64,000 nt of DNA from Imperialibacter sp040222385 (lineage in GTDB: Bacteria; Bacteroidota; Bacteroidia; Cytophagales; Cyclobacteriaceae). A program made the translations under genes and the position numbers. Within the stretch, counting starts at the first letter, position 1. Each line of letters starts with the position of its first letter. The stretch spans positions 46,901-110,900 of the forward strand of contig NZ_JAVKDF010000004.1 in NCBI RefSeq assembly GCF_040222385.1. Direction: 5' to 3'. Below the pieces are notes generated by a model. It saw only the letters and a program-made list of their open reading frames with translations. It had not been told where the DNA came from and searched no databases. Positions 43,905 through 54,040 of the stretch are shown piece by piece.

Positions 43905-44208
43905 GTCTCAGGTCAATAGGCTCTAATCCATTAGCCGACAGTAAGTTGCTGTTTGGCCGGTAAAGAACCCGTAAGTTAACATTATTTGATACTTCAATTG
44001 TGTAAAGAGTGCAAAAGACCTACTCATTTGTGTGATTTAAGGAGGTGGAGCATTTCAATGCAGCAGCAGGCATCAGTGAAGTGGTTGAGTTAATATTTGA
44101 TTACTATTGGTGTCCGGCTTTTTTCAGGCTATCATATACCGTACATTTGCGCCCCGACTCCCTTTTTATCTTTTCTTAACCGTTTCATTTTCTAAATATC
44201 TTCGTTGC
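43905..44208. other. Intergenic region upstream of the transglutaminase gene
   Basis: 304 bp between divergent genes. No gene or strong hairpin is seen. A -7-like TACATTTG at 44142-44149 points to the plus-strand gene; a TTG -33 element at standard spacing is missing, so the promoter call is weak. Confidence 0.4.
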
Positions 44209-45003
44209 ATGTGGTTGCGAACCAGTTGCGAATTGACCTTCAGTATAGCTGAACCGACTCCCTTTATTCTCATGCTCAGGCCAAGAAGCGGCGGACAGCA
44301 ATGGGTTGCCAGAGAGGAATATGCCATCCTGCCGTATGTGCCGGTGTTTGAATACACCGACGACTATAAGAATCTTTGCCAGCGACTGGTGGCACCGGTG
44401 GGTGATTTTGTGGTGCGAACGTCGGCCAATGTGAAAACCATAGATCTGGTGGACACAGCGCCTGGTGCTCCCTTTGTTGAAATCCAGCACCTGCCCAACG
44501 AGGTGCTGAGCTATCTGCTACCAAGCCGCTATTGCGAGTCCGACAGGTTTGGAGAAATGGCAACGTCCATAACTAGTGGGAGCCTTCCTGGCTACGACCA
44601 GGTGGCGGCCATTGAAGACTGGCTGCGCAGCAACATCCGTTATTTTTCCGGGAATAGCGGTCGCCCGATTTCAGCTACTGAAGTCAATCAGCAACAGTCA
44701 GGCGTTTGCAGAGACTTTGCCCATCTTGGGATAGCTTTGTGCCGCAGCCTCAGCATTCCTGCCCGCATGGTGGTGGGGTACCTTTATGGCCTCGAACCAA
44801 TGGACTTGCACGCCTGGTTTGAAGCCTATGTAGGTGGCAATTGGTACACCTTCGATGCGGTACAAAAAGGCACTAAGGGTGGCTACGTGGCCGTGGGCTA
44901 TGGCCGTGATGCTGCCGATGTGGCCATTTATAACCAGTTTGGCCCTGCTGTTTTTCCGATTACCCAGATTGTGGGTGTAGAGCAGATTGAGAACCCTGAT
45001 TAG
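44209..45003 (+). CDS. Transglutaminase-like cysteine peptidase family protein
   Basis: Encodes 264 aa from ATG 44209 (MWLRTSCELTFSIAEPTPFILML); in-frame codons back to 44107 are rejected because they cross the promoter region. The N-terminal domain is the beta-rich bacterial transglutaminase N region, and the catalytic triad is Cys167 (QSGVCRDFAHLGIA), His201 (MDLHAWFEAYV) and Asp216 (WYTFDA). No signal peptide, so cytoplasmic. Proteins of this group are protease-like or transglutaminase-like with unknown targets and are often coupled to amidoligase/ATP-grasp genes, which are not seen here. It is separate from, and convergent with, the DUF3857 operon. Confidence 0.85.
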   Translation: MWLRTSCELTFSIAEPTPFILMLRPRSGGQQWVAREEYAILPYVPVFEYTDDYKNLCQRLVAPVGDFVVRTSANVKTIDLVDTAPGAPFVEIQHLPNEVLSYLLPSRYCESDRFGEMATSITSGSLPGYDQVAAIEDWLRSNIRYFSGNSGRPISATEVNQQQSGVCRDFAHLGIALCRSLSIPARMVVGYLYGLEPMDLHAWFEAYVGGNWYTFDAVQKGTKGGYVAVGYGRDAADVAIYNQFGPAVFPITQIVGVEQIENPD

Positions 45004-45140
45004 GGAGCGGACTTACCTGCCACTTCAGTGGCTTGAGTACTTCGTTTTGGAGGCGACTAAGTCGGTAGGTAAAATAGAGTAAATCTTTTAGGTGAAAAGT
45101 GCTTAGTGGTAAGTTCGTGGTCAAAAAGCTCAGTAAGAGG

Positions 45141-47108
45141 CTATTTCCTTTTCATTACCAGGGTCACTTTGTTCCAGTCGGCAGCCGCATTAACTACTTT
45201 TCTGAATTCCTCGAATCTTTCTTGCGGGAAATAGATTTCATTATAGAACTCGTCAATGGTGATGGATAATAAGGCATTATGAAGTTGATGGGTGCTCTTA
45301 AAAGCATAGATGACTCTGGCGCCCTCTTCAACCTGAACATTCATGTCAATATCGTCGGCGTTTTCGATCAAAAAATCAGGCGGTAGATGGATTTGTATTT
45401 TGCGAAAATAGCTCCTGTTATTGGTGTTCTGTACTCTGGTAATCCGCTTTTCGTCCTGGTAAAGCTCACTTTGCGGCCCGATGAGTTCACCGACTTTAAA
45501 CAGCATGATGTCACCAGCGAGTTCCAGATAAGAGGGGGCCTTATAATTCGCAGTTATGACGAATGGATCATTCCAGTTTTGGTAGGTGAATGTTTTATTA
45601 TCCAGACTTACATTTTCCACCTCTGCATCGATTGCCAAAAATTCAATCATTTCCTCCAGAAGGTCCTGCTTTTTCTCAGGCTCAAGAAACTCATAGATAG
45701 ATTTAAGATAAGATGCTTGTACCCCGCCAAAACTTCTCTGTACCTCAATTATTGCTGCGCTGAGATCGTCGGGTATCCTGACGCCGATGGATAAGTTGTC
45801 AAACTCCACGGTGTGATCGGGTTCAGGTATCCACCTGACTTCCGCAACCGGGTAGGTGAAGTCTCTTACCTTCATTGGGCGAATGTAGAGGCCGTTTGTG
45901 GCTGTTAGGTTTGATGGAATATTTCCCAGACGAAGCTCAAACGCATACGGAGCGAGGTAGGAGCCTAGATCAGGCAAATAAATAACGTAGTCGTTCAACG
46001 AACTCCAGGTGTCAAAATCTTTGTCGAAGTAGACCTCCGAACGAGACTGCGTGAGTACTATTTCATGGCTAACACCCAGCTCGGTAAGTAATGCTGCAAA
46101 GAGAATCGTGAGGCCTCTTTCATTCCCAAATTTTTGTCTTAGTATCGTGCTTAAATCTTCTGCCTCCGAGCCGGCATTTTCATTGAGGTAAAAATTTGTT
46201 TTGACATAGTGCTCAGTCTTTGATATTTTTTCTTTCGCTGTTGCCAACTTATCCACTCCCACAACTTTCAGCAGTTTTTTCACATCTTTCATCTCCGCAG
46301 GATCAAAACTGTAGATCTGATTGTAGATTCTTGACGCAGCATCGTTCCAGGTAAAAAGTCGATTTTTACTTGATGCGGAATTGTAAGAAAGCTTGAAATC
46401 CAGCCTTTGCCGACTGCCATCAAACGATGAGAAAGCTTCCTCCGGGAGATCTTCAATATAATCAGCGTGTAGCGTATAACGATTGAATGACTTTGATGTA
46501 TCGCTTTGTGTTACCTGGGGTAGTCCATTGTAGCTCCTAAATTCAAATTCAAGATTTTCAGGACACGTCAATGTGAAGGAAAAGTCCTTCATAGGGTATT
46601 TGAGCTGCGCAAATTCACGTCCGAAATAGCGGGCAGTTATCTTTTTTGTGTAGAAGTATTCTACTTCGCCGCCAATTTCAGCCCCCTCGATGGCAAAAAT
46701 CTGATATCCACCCTCTTCTTCATCCTTTACTTCACGAATATTACTTTCATCTAACAAAACAACCTTGCCTGAAGGAGTAATGGTTCGTGCCTTTACGTCG
46801 ATAAGTTCAATCATGTTTTCAGTAGGGATGTAGATTCTGTTTACCCTCTGAAGTGCTTCATCGTTATTTACCCGAATGATCTGATGGTCGGTAAAGTAAC
46901 ATACGGGCTCTTTTTCAGTTTCTTCGTACAGGTACTGGTATTGAATGGTTTTTTTCAGGTAGAGCAAAGGTAAATCTGCCTCTGCCTTATCTAAGCTGGT
47001 GAGCGCTCGGTCGGGCGTCCATGTGTATTCTTCAAACTGTTGCCCCATCGAGCTGTTTGAAAGGAAAACGAAACAAATAAATATGCTGACGGGATAAATA
47101 TTTTTCAT
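45141..47108 (-). CDS. DUF3857 transglutaminase-like protein lacking the catalytic Cys
   Basis: Encodes 655 aa with a signal peptide (FLSNSSMGQ). A DUF3857 domain (about 55-250) includes YFTDHQIIRVNNDEALQRVNRIYIP. The following region, where a transglutaminase domain would lie, reads FGNERGLTILFAALLTELGVSHEIV at 327-351. In the partner protein the same place is YGDCKDMSSIIISMLHQLGIDA with Cys. Here the Cys is replaced by Glu/Arg (GNERG, 328-332), and the His and Asp motifs are also not recognisable. It is therefore probably a catalytically dead paralogue in the periplasm or outer membrane. It starts 1 bp after the active partner. Confidence 0.82.
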   Translation of the reverse strand: MKNIYPVSIFICFVFLSNSSMGQQFEEYTWTPDRALTSLDKAEADLPLLYLKKTIQYQYLYEETEKEPVCYFTDHQIIRVNNDEALQRVNRIYIPTENMIELIDVKARTITPSGKVVLLDESNIREVKDEEEGGYQIFAIEGAEIGGEVEYFYTKKITARYFGREFAQLKYPMKDFSFTLTCPENLEFEFRSYNGLPQVTQSDTSKSFNRYTLHADYIEDLPEEAFSSFDGSRQRLDFKLSYNSASSKNRLFTWNDAASRIYNQIYSFDPAEMKDVKKLLKVVGVDKLATAKEKISKTEHYVKTNFYLNENAGSEAEDLSTILRQKFGNERGLTILFAALLTELGVSHEIVLTQSRSEVYFDKDFDTWSSLNDYVIYLPDLGSYLAPYAFELRLGNIPSNLTATNGLYIRPMKVRDFTYPVAEVRWIPEPDHTVEFDNLSIGVRIPDDLSAAIIEVQRSFGGVQASYLKSIYEFLEPEKKQDLLEEMIEFLAIDAEVENVSLDNKTFTYQNWNDPFVITANYKAPSYLELAGDIMLFKVGELIGPQSELYQDEKRITRVQNTNNRSYFRKIQIHLPPDFLIENADDIDMNVQVEEGARVIYAFKSTHQLHNALLSITIDEFYNEIYFPQERFEEFRKVVNAAADWNKVTLVMKRK

Positions 47109-47109
47109 C

Positions 47110-49068
47110 TTACTCTGTTTCTTTTTTACTGAGAATGACTACCTGCCGCATACTTTCGGAGTAGTGTTTTATTGCTTCGTTCCAAACGGAAAATTGCTGT
47201 GGATGCAACTGTAGGTATTTAATCTGATAATCTCTCTTCTGCACAATTCTGTTTGCTTTCTGGGTATAGGTTATTTTATAACTAAAAATGTCAGTGTCTA
47301 TGCCTGAGTCCTGAGGAACAAAGCTTATGGCGTAGCCTTCAGGAATATTAAAAATAGCTTCGCTGGAATTCACGTACTGATATTCGTTTTCCAAAGAATG
47401 AACCCGGTCCGGTTTGATGGTGCTGCCCGCCATACCCTTATCCATGTTCATGTTGAAAAAAATCTGATTCCCTGTTGTTCGGTAATAGTCCTCCACTCGA
47501 AATTGGTAGTCGAGTGCGATGGGCTCGTCTCGGTTGTCGAGGTGAGCTATTTGATAACTATCTACAAAGAATTTATTGCTTCCTCTGCTTAAAAGGCGGT
47601 TCACATAATTATCAACGCTGGTTTTGTTGGACTTTATCATTTTGTATGCGTTGAATACTCTTGCATGGCCTGTGAGTTGTAATTTTCCTTCTCCCTTCAC
47701 CATCCCTTTTTCAATTGAATAGGTATAGGAATCGCTCATTATGCTTTCGCTGGGGGTTTGCACCGGTACTGTGACTAATTCGTAGTGATCTTCTTCCACA
47801 GCCACCAGCGCTTCCTTCCCCTGAATCATAGAAGTGGGGTAACCGAACGGAATGTACTGCCCGGTGGCATCCAGAAAAATCCATTCTTTTCCGTGCTGGT
47901 AGGCAGCGATCATGTGGTTATCAACCATCGGGCTTGGGAGTTGGGAGTATTTGTAGGGAAGATCACGTGACCCAATCCATACAAACCTGGCATCAATGCC
48001 AAGTTGGTGCAGCATGCTTATGATTATACTTGACATGTCCTTGCAGTCACCATATCGGTTGTTGAGTACATAGCTGCCGGGGTGGGGAATCAGCCCCCTC
48101 ATACCTTGTTCAAATGCGATATACTTGATGTTGTCCTGCACCCAGTAAAAAACCTTCCGCACCTTCTCTAACTCGGTATCTTCAGGGTTGACTATTGAAT
48201 CAAGAATACCCCTTATCGACGGGTCGTCTTTTTTCAGGTCGTGAATGAACCCCCGGTACCAGCTGTAAAGATCCTGCAACGAAGACAATACATTGACCTT
48301 TTCATTTTCAGAGGACGTAAAGCTTCGGATGACCGGAATTAAATGCGGCTCATCGTAGCTTAGACTAGGACTATTGGCTTCAAATTTGATTTTCGGAATA
48401 TTCTTGCCGCTGAAGCGAAAAATTCTCTTTCCACCAATACTTTTTTCTTCTCTCGAATAAATGTCCTCAAATCGGTGGAAGGTATAAAAGTTAATGTCTA
48501 TTCCATCATCTACCGTTACCACGAACTCCGACTCGATGACAGGAATAAATGTAGCTGGTCGGTATTGTCCCAAAAAATGCGGATCGGTAACCGTCTCGGT
48601 ATATGACAGTTGAGTTCTTGCCCCAGGCTGGATTGCGGGAAAGAGAAAGTTGATATATTTGACGTCGTCGTAAAATATATTAGAATCTTTGTCAAACGAT
48701 TCTTTAAATTCCTTGACTTGCTCAACTTCATATTTCTTTTTAGCGGGAACGAGAGTTTTTGCATCCAATTGGCTAACCCTTATAAATGAGCTGCTGTAGA
48801 TTTTTCCCTGCGCATAGGGTTTCGAATTTTCGCCCAAATGAAGCATCTCCTCATAATGACTCGTGGTAATCATCAGCGAGTCATTTGCCATTGAGATATT
48901 CATATGCTGCTTAAGAACAAGGTAGATTGCCTGCTCATCGGGATACAAGCTTTTGTACCTGGCAAAGGTCGCTTCCGGATCGCCAGTTTGCCCGTACAGG
49001 TTGCTTAACGCACCTGGGAAGATTACAAGCAAGAGACCTATAAAAAGCTTATTGGTATAATTCATCAT
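47110..49068 (-). CDS. DUF3857 protein with active-looking transglutaminase domain
   Basis: Encodes 652 aa with a signal peptide (LLVIFPGALSNLYGQ). The DUF3857 domain covers about 40-260. The transglutaminase-like domain keeps its triad: Cys342 in RYGDCKDMSS, His385 in MVDNHMIAAY and Asp400 in WIFLDATG. Members are secreted cysteine-type hydrolases or transferases of unknown target. The gene start overlaps the end of the TPR/MORN gene by 20 bp and its stop is 1 bp from the inactive partner, so the three are translated as a unit. ATG 49065 would shorten it by one residue. Confidence 0.87.
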   Translation of the reverse strand: MMNYTNKLFIGLLLVIFPGALSNLYGQTGDPEATFARYKSLYPDEQAIYLVLKQHMNISMANDSLMITTSHYEEMLHLGENSKPYAQGKIYSSSFIRVSQLDAKTLVPAKKKYEVEQVKEFKESFDKDSNIFYDDVKYINFLFPAIQPGARTQLSYTETVTDPHFLGQYRPATFIPVIESEFVVTVDDGIDINFYTFHRFEDIYSREEKSIGGKRIFRFSGKNIPKIKFEANSPSLSYDEPHLIPVIRSFTSSENEKVNVLSSLQDLYSWYRGFIHDLKKDDPSIRGILDSIVNPEDTELEKVRKVFYWVQDNIKYIAFEQGMRGLIPHPGSYVLNNRYGDCKDMSSIIISMLHQLGIDARFVWIGSRDLPYKYSQLPSPMVDNHMIAAYQHGKEWIFLDATGQYIPFGYPTSMIQGKEALVAVEEDHYELVTVPVQTPSESIMSDSYTYSIEKGMVKGEGKLQLTGHARVFNAYKMIKSNKTSVDNYVNRLLSRGSNKFFVDSYQIAHLDNRDEPIALDYQFRVEDYYRTTGNQIFFNMNMDKGMAGSTIKPDRVHSLENEYQYVNSSEAIFNIPEGYAISFVPQDSGIDTDIFSYKITYTQKANRIVQKRDYQIKYLQLHPQQFSVWNEAIKHYSESMRQVVILSKKETE

Positions 49069-52000
49069 TCCAGTAGTAATTTCTTTTTTTCACCTTGCCG
49101 TCAGCAGAAAACACAATCTCTTCACCATTTTGTTTACCCATATGCCAGTTTACGACCTTGCGTAACTTACCATTTGGAAAGAAAAACTTCTGAACACCTT
49201 CCAATTCATCGTACTTGTAATGTGACTCACTACTAAGTTGACCGTTTGCAAAGAAATGTCTGTATGGTCCCGACAACTCTCCATGCGAGTAATGCCCTTC
49301 TTCCTGAACGGTTCCGTTAGTTTCATAATATTTCAGCGACCCGTGGATCAGTCCGTCTTTATACTCCTGCAAACAACTTAGTTCCTTGTTGGGGAAATAG
49401 GCCTTGAGTGTAAAATCTCCAGACGGATCGAATGGGAATATTTGACTAATATTTCCATCGGGCAGGAGGTGTCGATAACCCACCACATGGTCATTGTCGT
49501 AAACTTTTTCTACCTGTAGTGTACCGTTCATGCTGTAATAATGGCAGCTTCCCTCTCTCACGCCATTTTTGTAGGAACATTCCGACTCCACCTTGCCGTT
49601 TTCGTAATAATGAATGCTTTTTCCGTTCCTTAAACCATTTAGAAATTCAGTTGTGGAGGACACTGAGCCGTTGTCGTCGTACCATGTCCATAATCCGGAC
49701 TGTTTGTTGTTAAGGTAGTTGCCGGTAACCTTCAGCTTCCCCTCCGATCCAAAAAATTCGTAGGTGCCGTTGTATTCTGCATTTTTGATAGGGATTTTTG
49801 TTGTCACACGCCCATCAGAGGCGTATACCAACACATCGGTTGTGTATTCACCGCAGACGCTTTCGGATTTTTGCCGAATTTTTCCACTAATATATTGAAG
49901 CTCATAGGTGCCGGAGCCATTCTTCAAATGGGTATTATAGAAGGGTGATCCAAGCGTGTCATAGAGTACAATTTTTTCCAATATGCCCTGATCATAAGTG
50001 TATTCACTGAAAGACCTCCCTTTGAAGTCATATTCACGTACCGGACCATGAAGTTCACCTTTCAGGTAATACGATTCACGTTCCAACGTGCCATCCGGGT
50101 AGTAGTAATGCCATGTCTGAACGGGCATATCATCCTGCTGCCAGCCTTCTGATTTTACCTTTCCGTTAATATAGTATTCCCGATAGTAGCCGTTAGCCTT
50201 TTTGTCAGAATAAGTGTTGTGCTCCCTCACCTGCCCATTTTCATAAAAGCTTTTAAATTCTCCGTCCCAGCTGTTGTCGACGGCCTTGCCTTGCTGGCTT
50301 AATTTACCGTTATAATGACGATAGATGAGAGGGCCATTCAGCTTTCCACTTGTCAGCGTTCCCTCTGCCAACACATGTCTAAGCGCATTGTAGCTTTTGT
50401 AAGGCAGGTTTCCTGAAACGCCGGCTTCATGTGCAATAACAACCCCTTCTGAATCGTAGTAGGTGTATTCTACTACCCGATCCTTTGAGTAAACTACTTC
50501 GCCATAAAGGCGCCCTTTTTTGTCAAAAAATTTATAGTCACCGTGACTATTGCCTTCTTGATCGTACTGTTCAATTTCGGTAAGCAAACCGTCCTGATTG
50601 TAGAATTTCCATTCGCCAGTCCTGTTTCCGTCCAGAAAAGCCCCTTCGAATCTTAGCTTTCCATTGTCATGAAATCCTTTCCAATCTCCGGTTTCATTGC
50701 CTTCGAAGAAAGCCCCGTGCTCATCCTTTGAACCATTCTGATGAAAGCTGCTAAAGGGGCCGTGGCGTAGATTATTTGCGTAGGTATAGGACGTTTTTAG
50801 ATTTCCAGATTTGTAGTAGTAGTCGTATGTTCCTTCCAACGACCCATCCTGACTTTGCATGGCGGAATACTTTTGCCCACTACTGTAGTAAACCACCCCC
50901 TGACCGGTATTGGCTCCATTTTCATAAGGCTGGATTTCCGATACCTGACCACACGCCATATAGTACGTGAGCTCTCCATTCAGTTTGCCATCCGAAAAGG
51001 GAGCCTCAGTGGAAAGTCTCCCCTCGTTATCATAGTATACCACATTTTCAATCACCCGACCATTCTCATCGTATACTTCCTTTCTTAGCAATTCGCCGTT
51101 TTTGTGATAGAAAAACCAATCTCCAATTTTCTTTCCGTCTTCGCTGTATTTTCCAATACTACTTTTCTCCCAGTTGTCATAATAGATTACCCAGGGGCCA
51201 ACACGAGTGTCATCATCCACTTGTTCTCCAAAGGCGTTCACTCTTCCATTGCCATAGTACCAAACAGGGAACATCTTTGTCTCGCCGAGAAGTGTGATTT
51301 TTTTACTGAATTTGGCGCTGGCCAACTCCTTATTTGCTAAGTCGACATAGGCATCGTTTTCTTTCTGGTGACTTTTTAACCACATGCTCACTTTTTCATT
51401 CTTTGTGGATGAAAGTAGCTTGTAGATGAAAAATGTAGAAAGACCCTGTTTATGTAACTTGAGATAGAATGGAACGTAAAATCGCATCCAGAAATCCTCA
51501 CTTTCAGAATTGTAAATTAAGTTTTCGAGAAGCATCGTGCTGTATTTAACGAGGTAGGCATTGAAATCCACCGAAGTTTTGAACCTCTCGTCTAATGGTG
51601 CTTTTGACCTGAGCAACAGCTCGATAGAGTAAAAATCATCATTAATTTCATGTGCAACGAGGGTGCCTTCCAGGCGGTTTGCGCCGTTAACGAGGTTTTC
51701 CAGCATTACCAGTGCGCTGTTGTCATCCGGATTAATCGCCAAATAGGTCATTAAGCTCAGCATAGCTTTCGTTCGCAACCCTTTGAGAATCATTATGCGG
51801 GCGAGCATAATATGGGCATTGGAATAGAATGGGCTAACGCTCAGGCATTCCTTTAAATGGTCTTCGGCCAGCGCATATTGACCTAATCTAAAGTAGGCAA
51901 CACCAATATTGTTGTGCATCATATGGTGTGTGGGGTACCTGCTCAGGCCTTTTTTATAGATCTCGACTCCTTTTTCGGCATCCCCTGCATTGAGCCAGGC

Positions 52001-52318
52001 ATTCCCCCATTCTAAAAAATTGGTGGCATTGTACTCGTTGTTTGTCGCCGTAAGACGTGCGCCCAATGCTTTGGCAGGATTAATGTCATTTGCCGCTCCG
52101 TAAGTAACAAGCAGTTCGGCTTGGGCAAGAAAATAGCTTGTGTCGTTTTCGGGTATATGCTTTAATAATTCGACGGCGCCAGCATAGTCTTCATTGCTAC
52201 GGAACTCTCTGACCTTTTCAAAAATTTCCAGTGGCTTTATCAGGGGAAGTGTGTCGTTTTGGGCCTGCCCGAAAATCGGCATCAGCAGCAGGAAAACTAT
52301 TGGCTGGTGTCTAAGCAT
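49049..52318 (-). CDS. Secreted TPR / MORN-variant (YwqK-like) repeat protein
   Basis: Encodes 1089 aa with a signal peptide (FLLLMPIFGQAQ). Residues 30-215 contain TPR-like repeats (EKGVEIYKKGLSRYPTHHMMHNNIGVAYFRLGQYALAEDHLKECL). From about residue 375 to the end the chain is built of roughly 23-residue MORN-like units of the form YYxNGxxxxExxYxxGxxxG, such as YDYYYKSGNLKTSYTY and HYYENGKVESECSYKNGVREG; I estimate 25-30 units. Such repeats form long beta-ribbons for protein or membrane contact. It is first in an operon with two DUF3857 proteins and could be their scaffold. Confidence 0.87.
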   Translation of the reverse strand: MLRHQPIVFLLLMPIFGQAQNDTLPLIKPLEIFEKVREFRSNEDYAGAVELLKHIPENDTSYFLAQAELLVTYGAANDINPAKALGARLTATNNEYNATNFLEWGNAWLNAGDAEKGVEIYKKGLSRYPTHHMMHNNIGVAYFRLGQYALAEDHLKECLSVSPFYSNAHIMLARIMILKGLRTKAMLSLMTYLAINPDDNSALVMLENLVNGANRLEGTLVAHEINDDFYSIELLLRSKAPLDERFKTSVDFNAYLVKYSTMLLENLIYNSESEDFWMRFYVPFYLKLHKQGLSTFFIYKLLSSTKNEKVSMWLKSHQKENDAYVDLANKELASAKFSKKITLLGETKMFPVWYYGNGRVNAFGEQVDDDTRVGPWVIYYDNWEKSSIGKYSEDGKKIGDWFFYHKNGELLRKEVYDENGRVIENVVYYDNEGRLSTEAPFSDGKLNGELTYYMACGQVSEIQPYENGANTGQGVVYYSSGQKYSAMQSQDGSLEGTYDYYYKSGNLKTSYTYANNLRHGPFSSFHQNGSKDEHGAFFEGNETGDWKGFHDNGKLRFEGAFLDGNRTGEWKFYNQDGLLTEIEQYDQEGNSHGDYKFFDKKGRLYGEVVYSKDRVVEYTYYDSEGVVIAHEAGVSGNLPYKSYNALRHVLAEGTLTSGKLNGPLIYRHYNGKLSQQGKAVDNSWDGEFKSFYENGQVREHNTYSDKKANGYYREYYINGKVKSEGWQQDDMPVQTWHYYYPDGTLERESYYLKGELHGPVREYDFKGRSFSEYTYDQGILEKIVLYDTLGSPFYNTHLKNGSGTYELQYISGKIRQKSESVCGEYTTDVLVYASDGRVTTKIPIKNAEYNGTYEFFGSEGKLKVTGNYLNNKQSGLWTWYDDNGSVSSTTEFLNGLRNGKSIHYYENGKVESECSYKNGVREGSCHYYSMNGTLQVEKVYDNDHVVGYRHLLPDGNISQIFPFDPSGDFTLKAYFPNKELSCLQEYKDGLIHGSLKYYETNGTVQEEGHYSHGELSGPYRHFFANGQLSSESHYKYDELEGVQKFFFPNGKLRKVVNWHMGKQNGEEIVFSADGKVKKRNYYWNDELYQ

Positions 52319-52714
52319 TGGTCGTTATTTTTCTGTTTGGAAAGTAACTTTTTTTATTGAAAAATGATTTTTATCCCTTGTTTTTATTGCGCAACTCAAG
52401 GCCATAGCTGAGTGCTAATGGGAAATAATGATCTGAAACAATCGTTCACACAGGGTTACTAACGCTAAAGTTATTTCCGATTTAACCAAAGCTAGCATGA
52501 TATACAAATTGTAGTTGCTGTGCGTGTGGGCACAGGAAAAGACATTCTATGGTATATTGAAGGCAGTGGAAGGGAGTTGAGTTTTACCTTCTTTCAGTCA
52601 ATTTGTGTGGTTACTATTTGCGTGGTTCGCCTCTTGGGATTGGCGTCAGGATATTTTACCTTACTGAGGTTATTTGCCAGCCAAATCAATTGAGTTTCCC
52701 ACAAGAAGCTCTTG
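52319..52714. other. Intergenic region, no feature recognised
   Basis: About 400 bp between the TPR/MORN start and the argS fragment. AT-rich next to the gene. A TAGCTTTG-like -7 element is found on the minus strand at 52487-52494, without a matching -33 element. I see no gene, hairpin terminator or repeat. Confidence 0.4.
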
Positions 52715-52854
52715 CTTTTACCCGCCATCCATTGTATCAATCTCCTACTACCGCACCTTTCTAAGGTATCTTAGAAACGACCTTTCAGAAGGCTCATGCC
52801 CGAGCGATCACAGATGAATTTAGAGGAGCAGTTCCTGGAAGGCATTTTACAGGC
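52715..52854 (+). pseudogene. Truncated duplicate of the argS promoter and first codons
   Basis: This 140-bp segment aligns end to end with 54467-54607, the promoter and first 19 codons of argS, at roughly 80 percent identity by eye. The start reads MPERSQMNLEEQ against MSERSQMNLEEQ in argS. The copy breaks off after about 20 codons and runs into the 3' end of the DUF6624 gene. Its -7 element has decayed from TACCTTTG to CACCTTTC. It is therefore a dead fragment, left by a duplication or rearrangement. Confidence 0.85.
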
Positions 52855-52860
52855 TGACGG

Positions 52861-53781
52861 TCATTTCTCTTTTTGCTCCACCGTCCATTCTATGCCCCAG
52901 CGTTTCACATATTCCTGAATGGGGCCGAGGCCCACTTCCTTTCTTCTCTGGTTCACGTACTCGGGGTCTTTTACCTCATACACTATTTGCTGCCCGCTCT
53001 CCTTGTCACTGGTTATTTGGGAGCCATATGTCTGTGGTTGGCCGTTGCGCATCTGGATCCTGTCCTCCAACAGCGCCAGGTGGCTGCCACTCGATTCTCC
53101 TTTTAATACCGATGCTTTCAGCAAAGGCAGGTATCTCTCCTGGGTTTCGAGTGGGGCATGCTGAATCACAAGCCACAGGGTGATATTGGCTTGTCCTCCC
53201 ACCAGCGGTATGCCCACCCAACCTCGTTCTTCAATAATTTTTACCACTTCCGCCTCATTAAGGCTGTCTTGCTCGGCAACCAACTGCCAGAAATACTTCA
53301 TTTCATCAGAACCCTTCCCGAATTTCTCTTCTGCATCCACATACAGCTGTCTCAGTGTCTGGTCTTTGACGTATATTTTTTCCAGCTGCTCCTTTAAGGG
53401 TTTGTCAAAGTCTTTTTCATACTCGTCCAGATTGGCTTGCATCTTCGCTAAAGTCGCTTCCCAGTTTTGATGAGTATGTAAGGATATCAGGTCTTTGTCT
53501 CTCTGGGCATGTTTTACGTTTTTCCAGCCTTTGTCTGCCGCCAGGTCAAGATATTTTGTCGCCTGTGCTGCATTGTCAGCCAGGGCCCACGCACATGCCG
53601 CATTGTAGTATTGACTGGCCGTGCCCTCTTTTAATGCAAACGCCTTGTCGTATGCGGTGCTTGATTCAACGTATTGCTTTTCATCGTAGAGTTTGCTCCC
53701 ATTGCCAATCAACTCGTCGAACGTTTGAGCCTGGAGAGGTAAGACAATAGTGCAAATGACAAGTGTTAAAAGTAACTTCAT
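52861..53781 (-). CDS. DUF6624 secreted protein with TPR-like N-terminus
   Basis: Encodes 306 aa with a signal peptide (MKLLLTLVICTIVLPLQAQ). Residues 25-90 look like a TPR pair (GSKLYDEKQYVESSTAYDKAFALKEG). Residues 115-300 fit DUF6624, with QLYVDAEEKFGKGS, IIEERGWVGIPLVGGQANITLWLVIQHA, QERYLPLLKASVLKGESSGSHLALLEDRI and NQRRKEVGLGPIQEYVKRWG. Function is unknown. The stop codon is only 6 bp from the argS fragment, so this gene and the neighbouring antitoxin lie between the two argS 5' copies. Confidence 0.82.
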   Translation of the reverse strand: MKLLLTLVICTIVLPLQAQTFDELIGNGSKLYDEKQYVESSTAYDKAFALKEGTASQYYNAACAWALADNAAQATKYLDLAADKGWKNVKHAQRDKDLISLHTHQNWEATLAKMQANLDEYEKDFDKPLKEQLEKIYVKDQTLRQLYVDAEEKFGKGSDEMKYFWQLVAEQDSLNEAEVVKIIEERGWVGIPLVGGQANITLWLVIQHAPLETQERYLPLLKASVLKGESSGSHLALLEDRIQMRNGQPQTYGSQITSDKESGQQIVYEVKDPEYVNQRRKEVGLGPIQEYVKRWGIEWTVEQKEK

Positions 53782-54040
53782 AGCTGGAGGTCTTGTGTTG
53801 ATGAAATAGCCATAAGGAGGGCCATACCCAACGGAGATGAATAAGTGGATCGAAAAGCTAAATATTCATTCTCCAGTGGTAAAAGCTATTCCATGTGGCC
53901 GCTGAAAAACAAATTATATGCACATGAAATGCTAAGATATAGTTATCAACTAATTTCTTAGTCAGATTGTGACTATTTTTGTAGTTGCCTGGTTCTGGCG
54001 GGTGTCTTTACAAGCCAGCATCCGTGTGTACTGAACCTAT

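Noticed and set aside
40995..45003. A caspase-based anti-phage defence island formed by the CHAT protein and the transglutaminase-like protein.
   Set aside because: The CHAT protein has a signal peptide, there is no sensor, gasdermin or nuclease gene nearby, and the two genes are divergent without a shared unit.
45019..45032. The GCCACT-TC-AGTGGC hairpin after the transglutaminase gene as a terminator.
   Set aside because: The stem is only 6 bp, the loop has two bases, and no T-tract follows.
52796..52900. A short reading frame starting MPERSQMNLEEQ that could be taken for a new small protein.
   Set aside because: It is the truncated copy of the argS start. Its promoter is decayed and the frame runs into the antisense 3' end of the DUF6624 gene.
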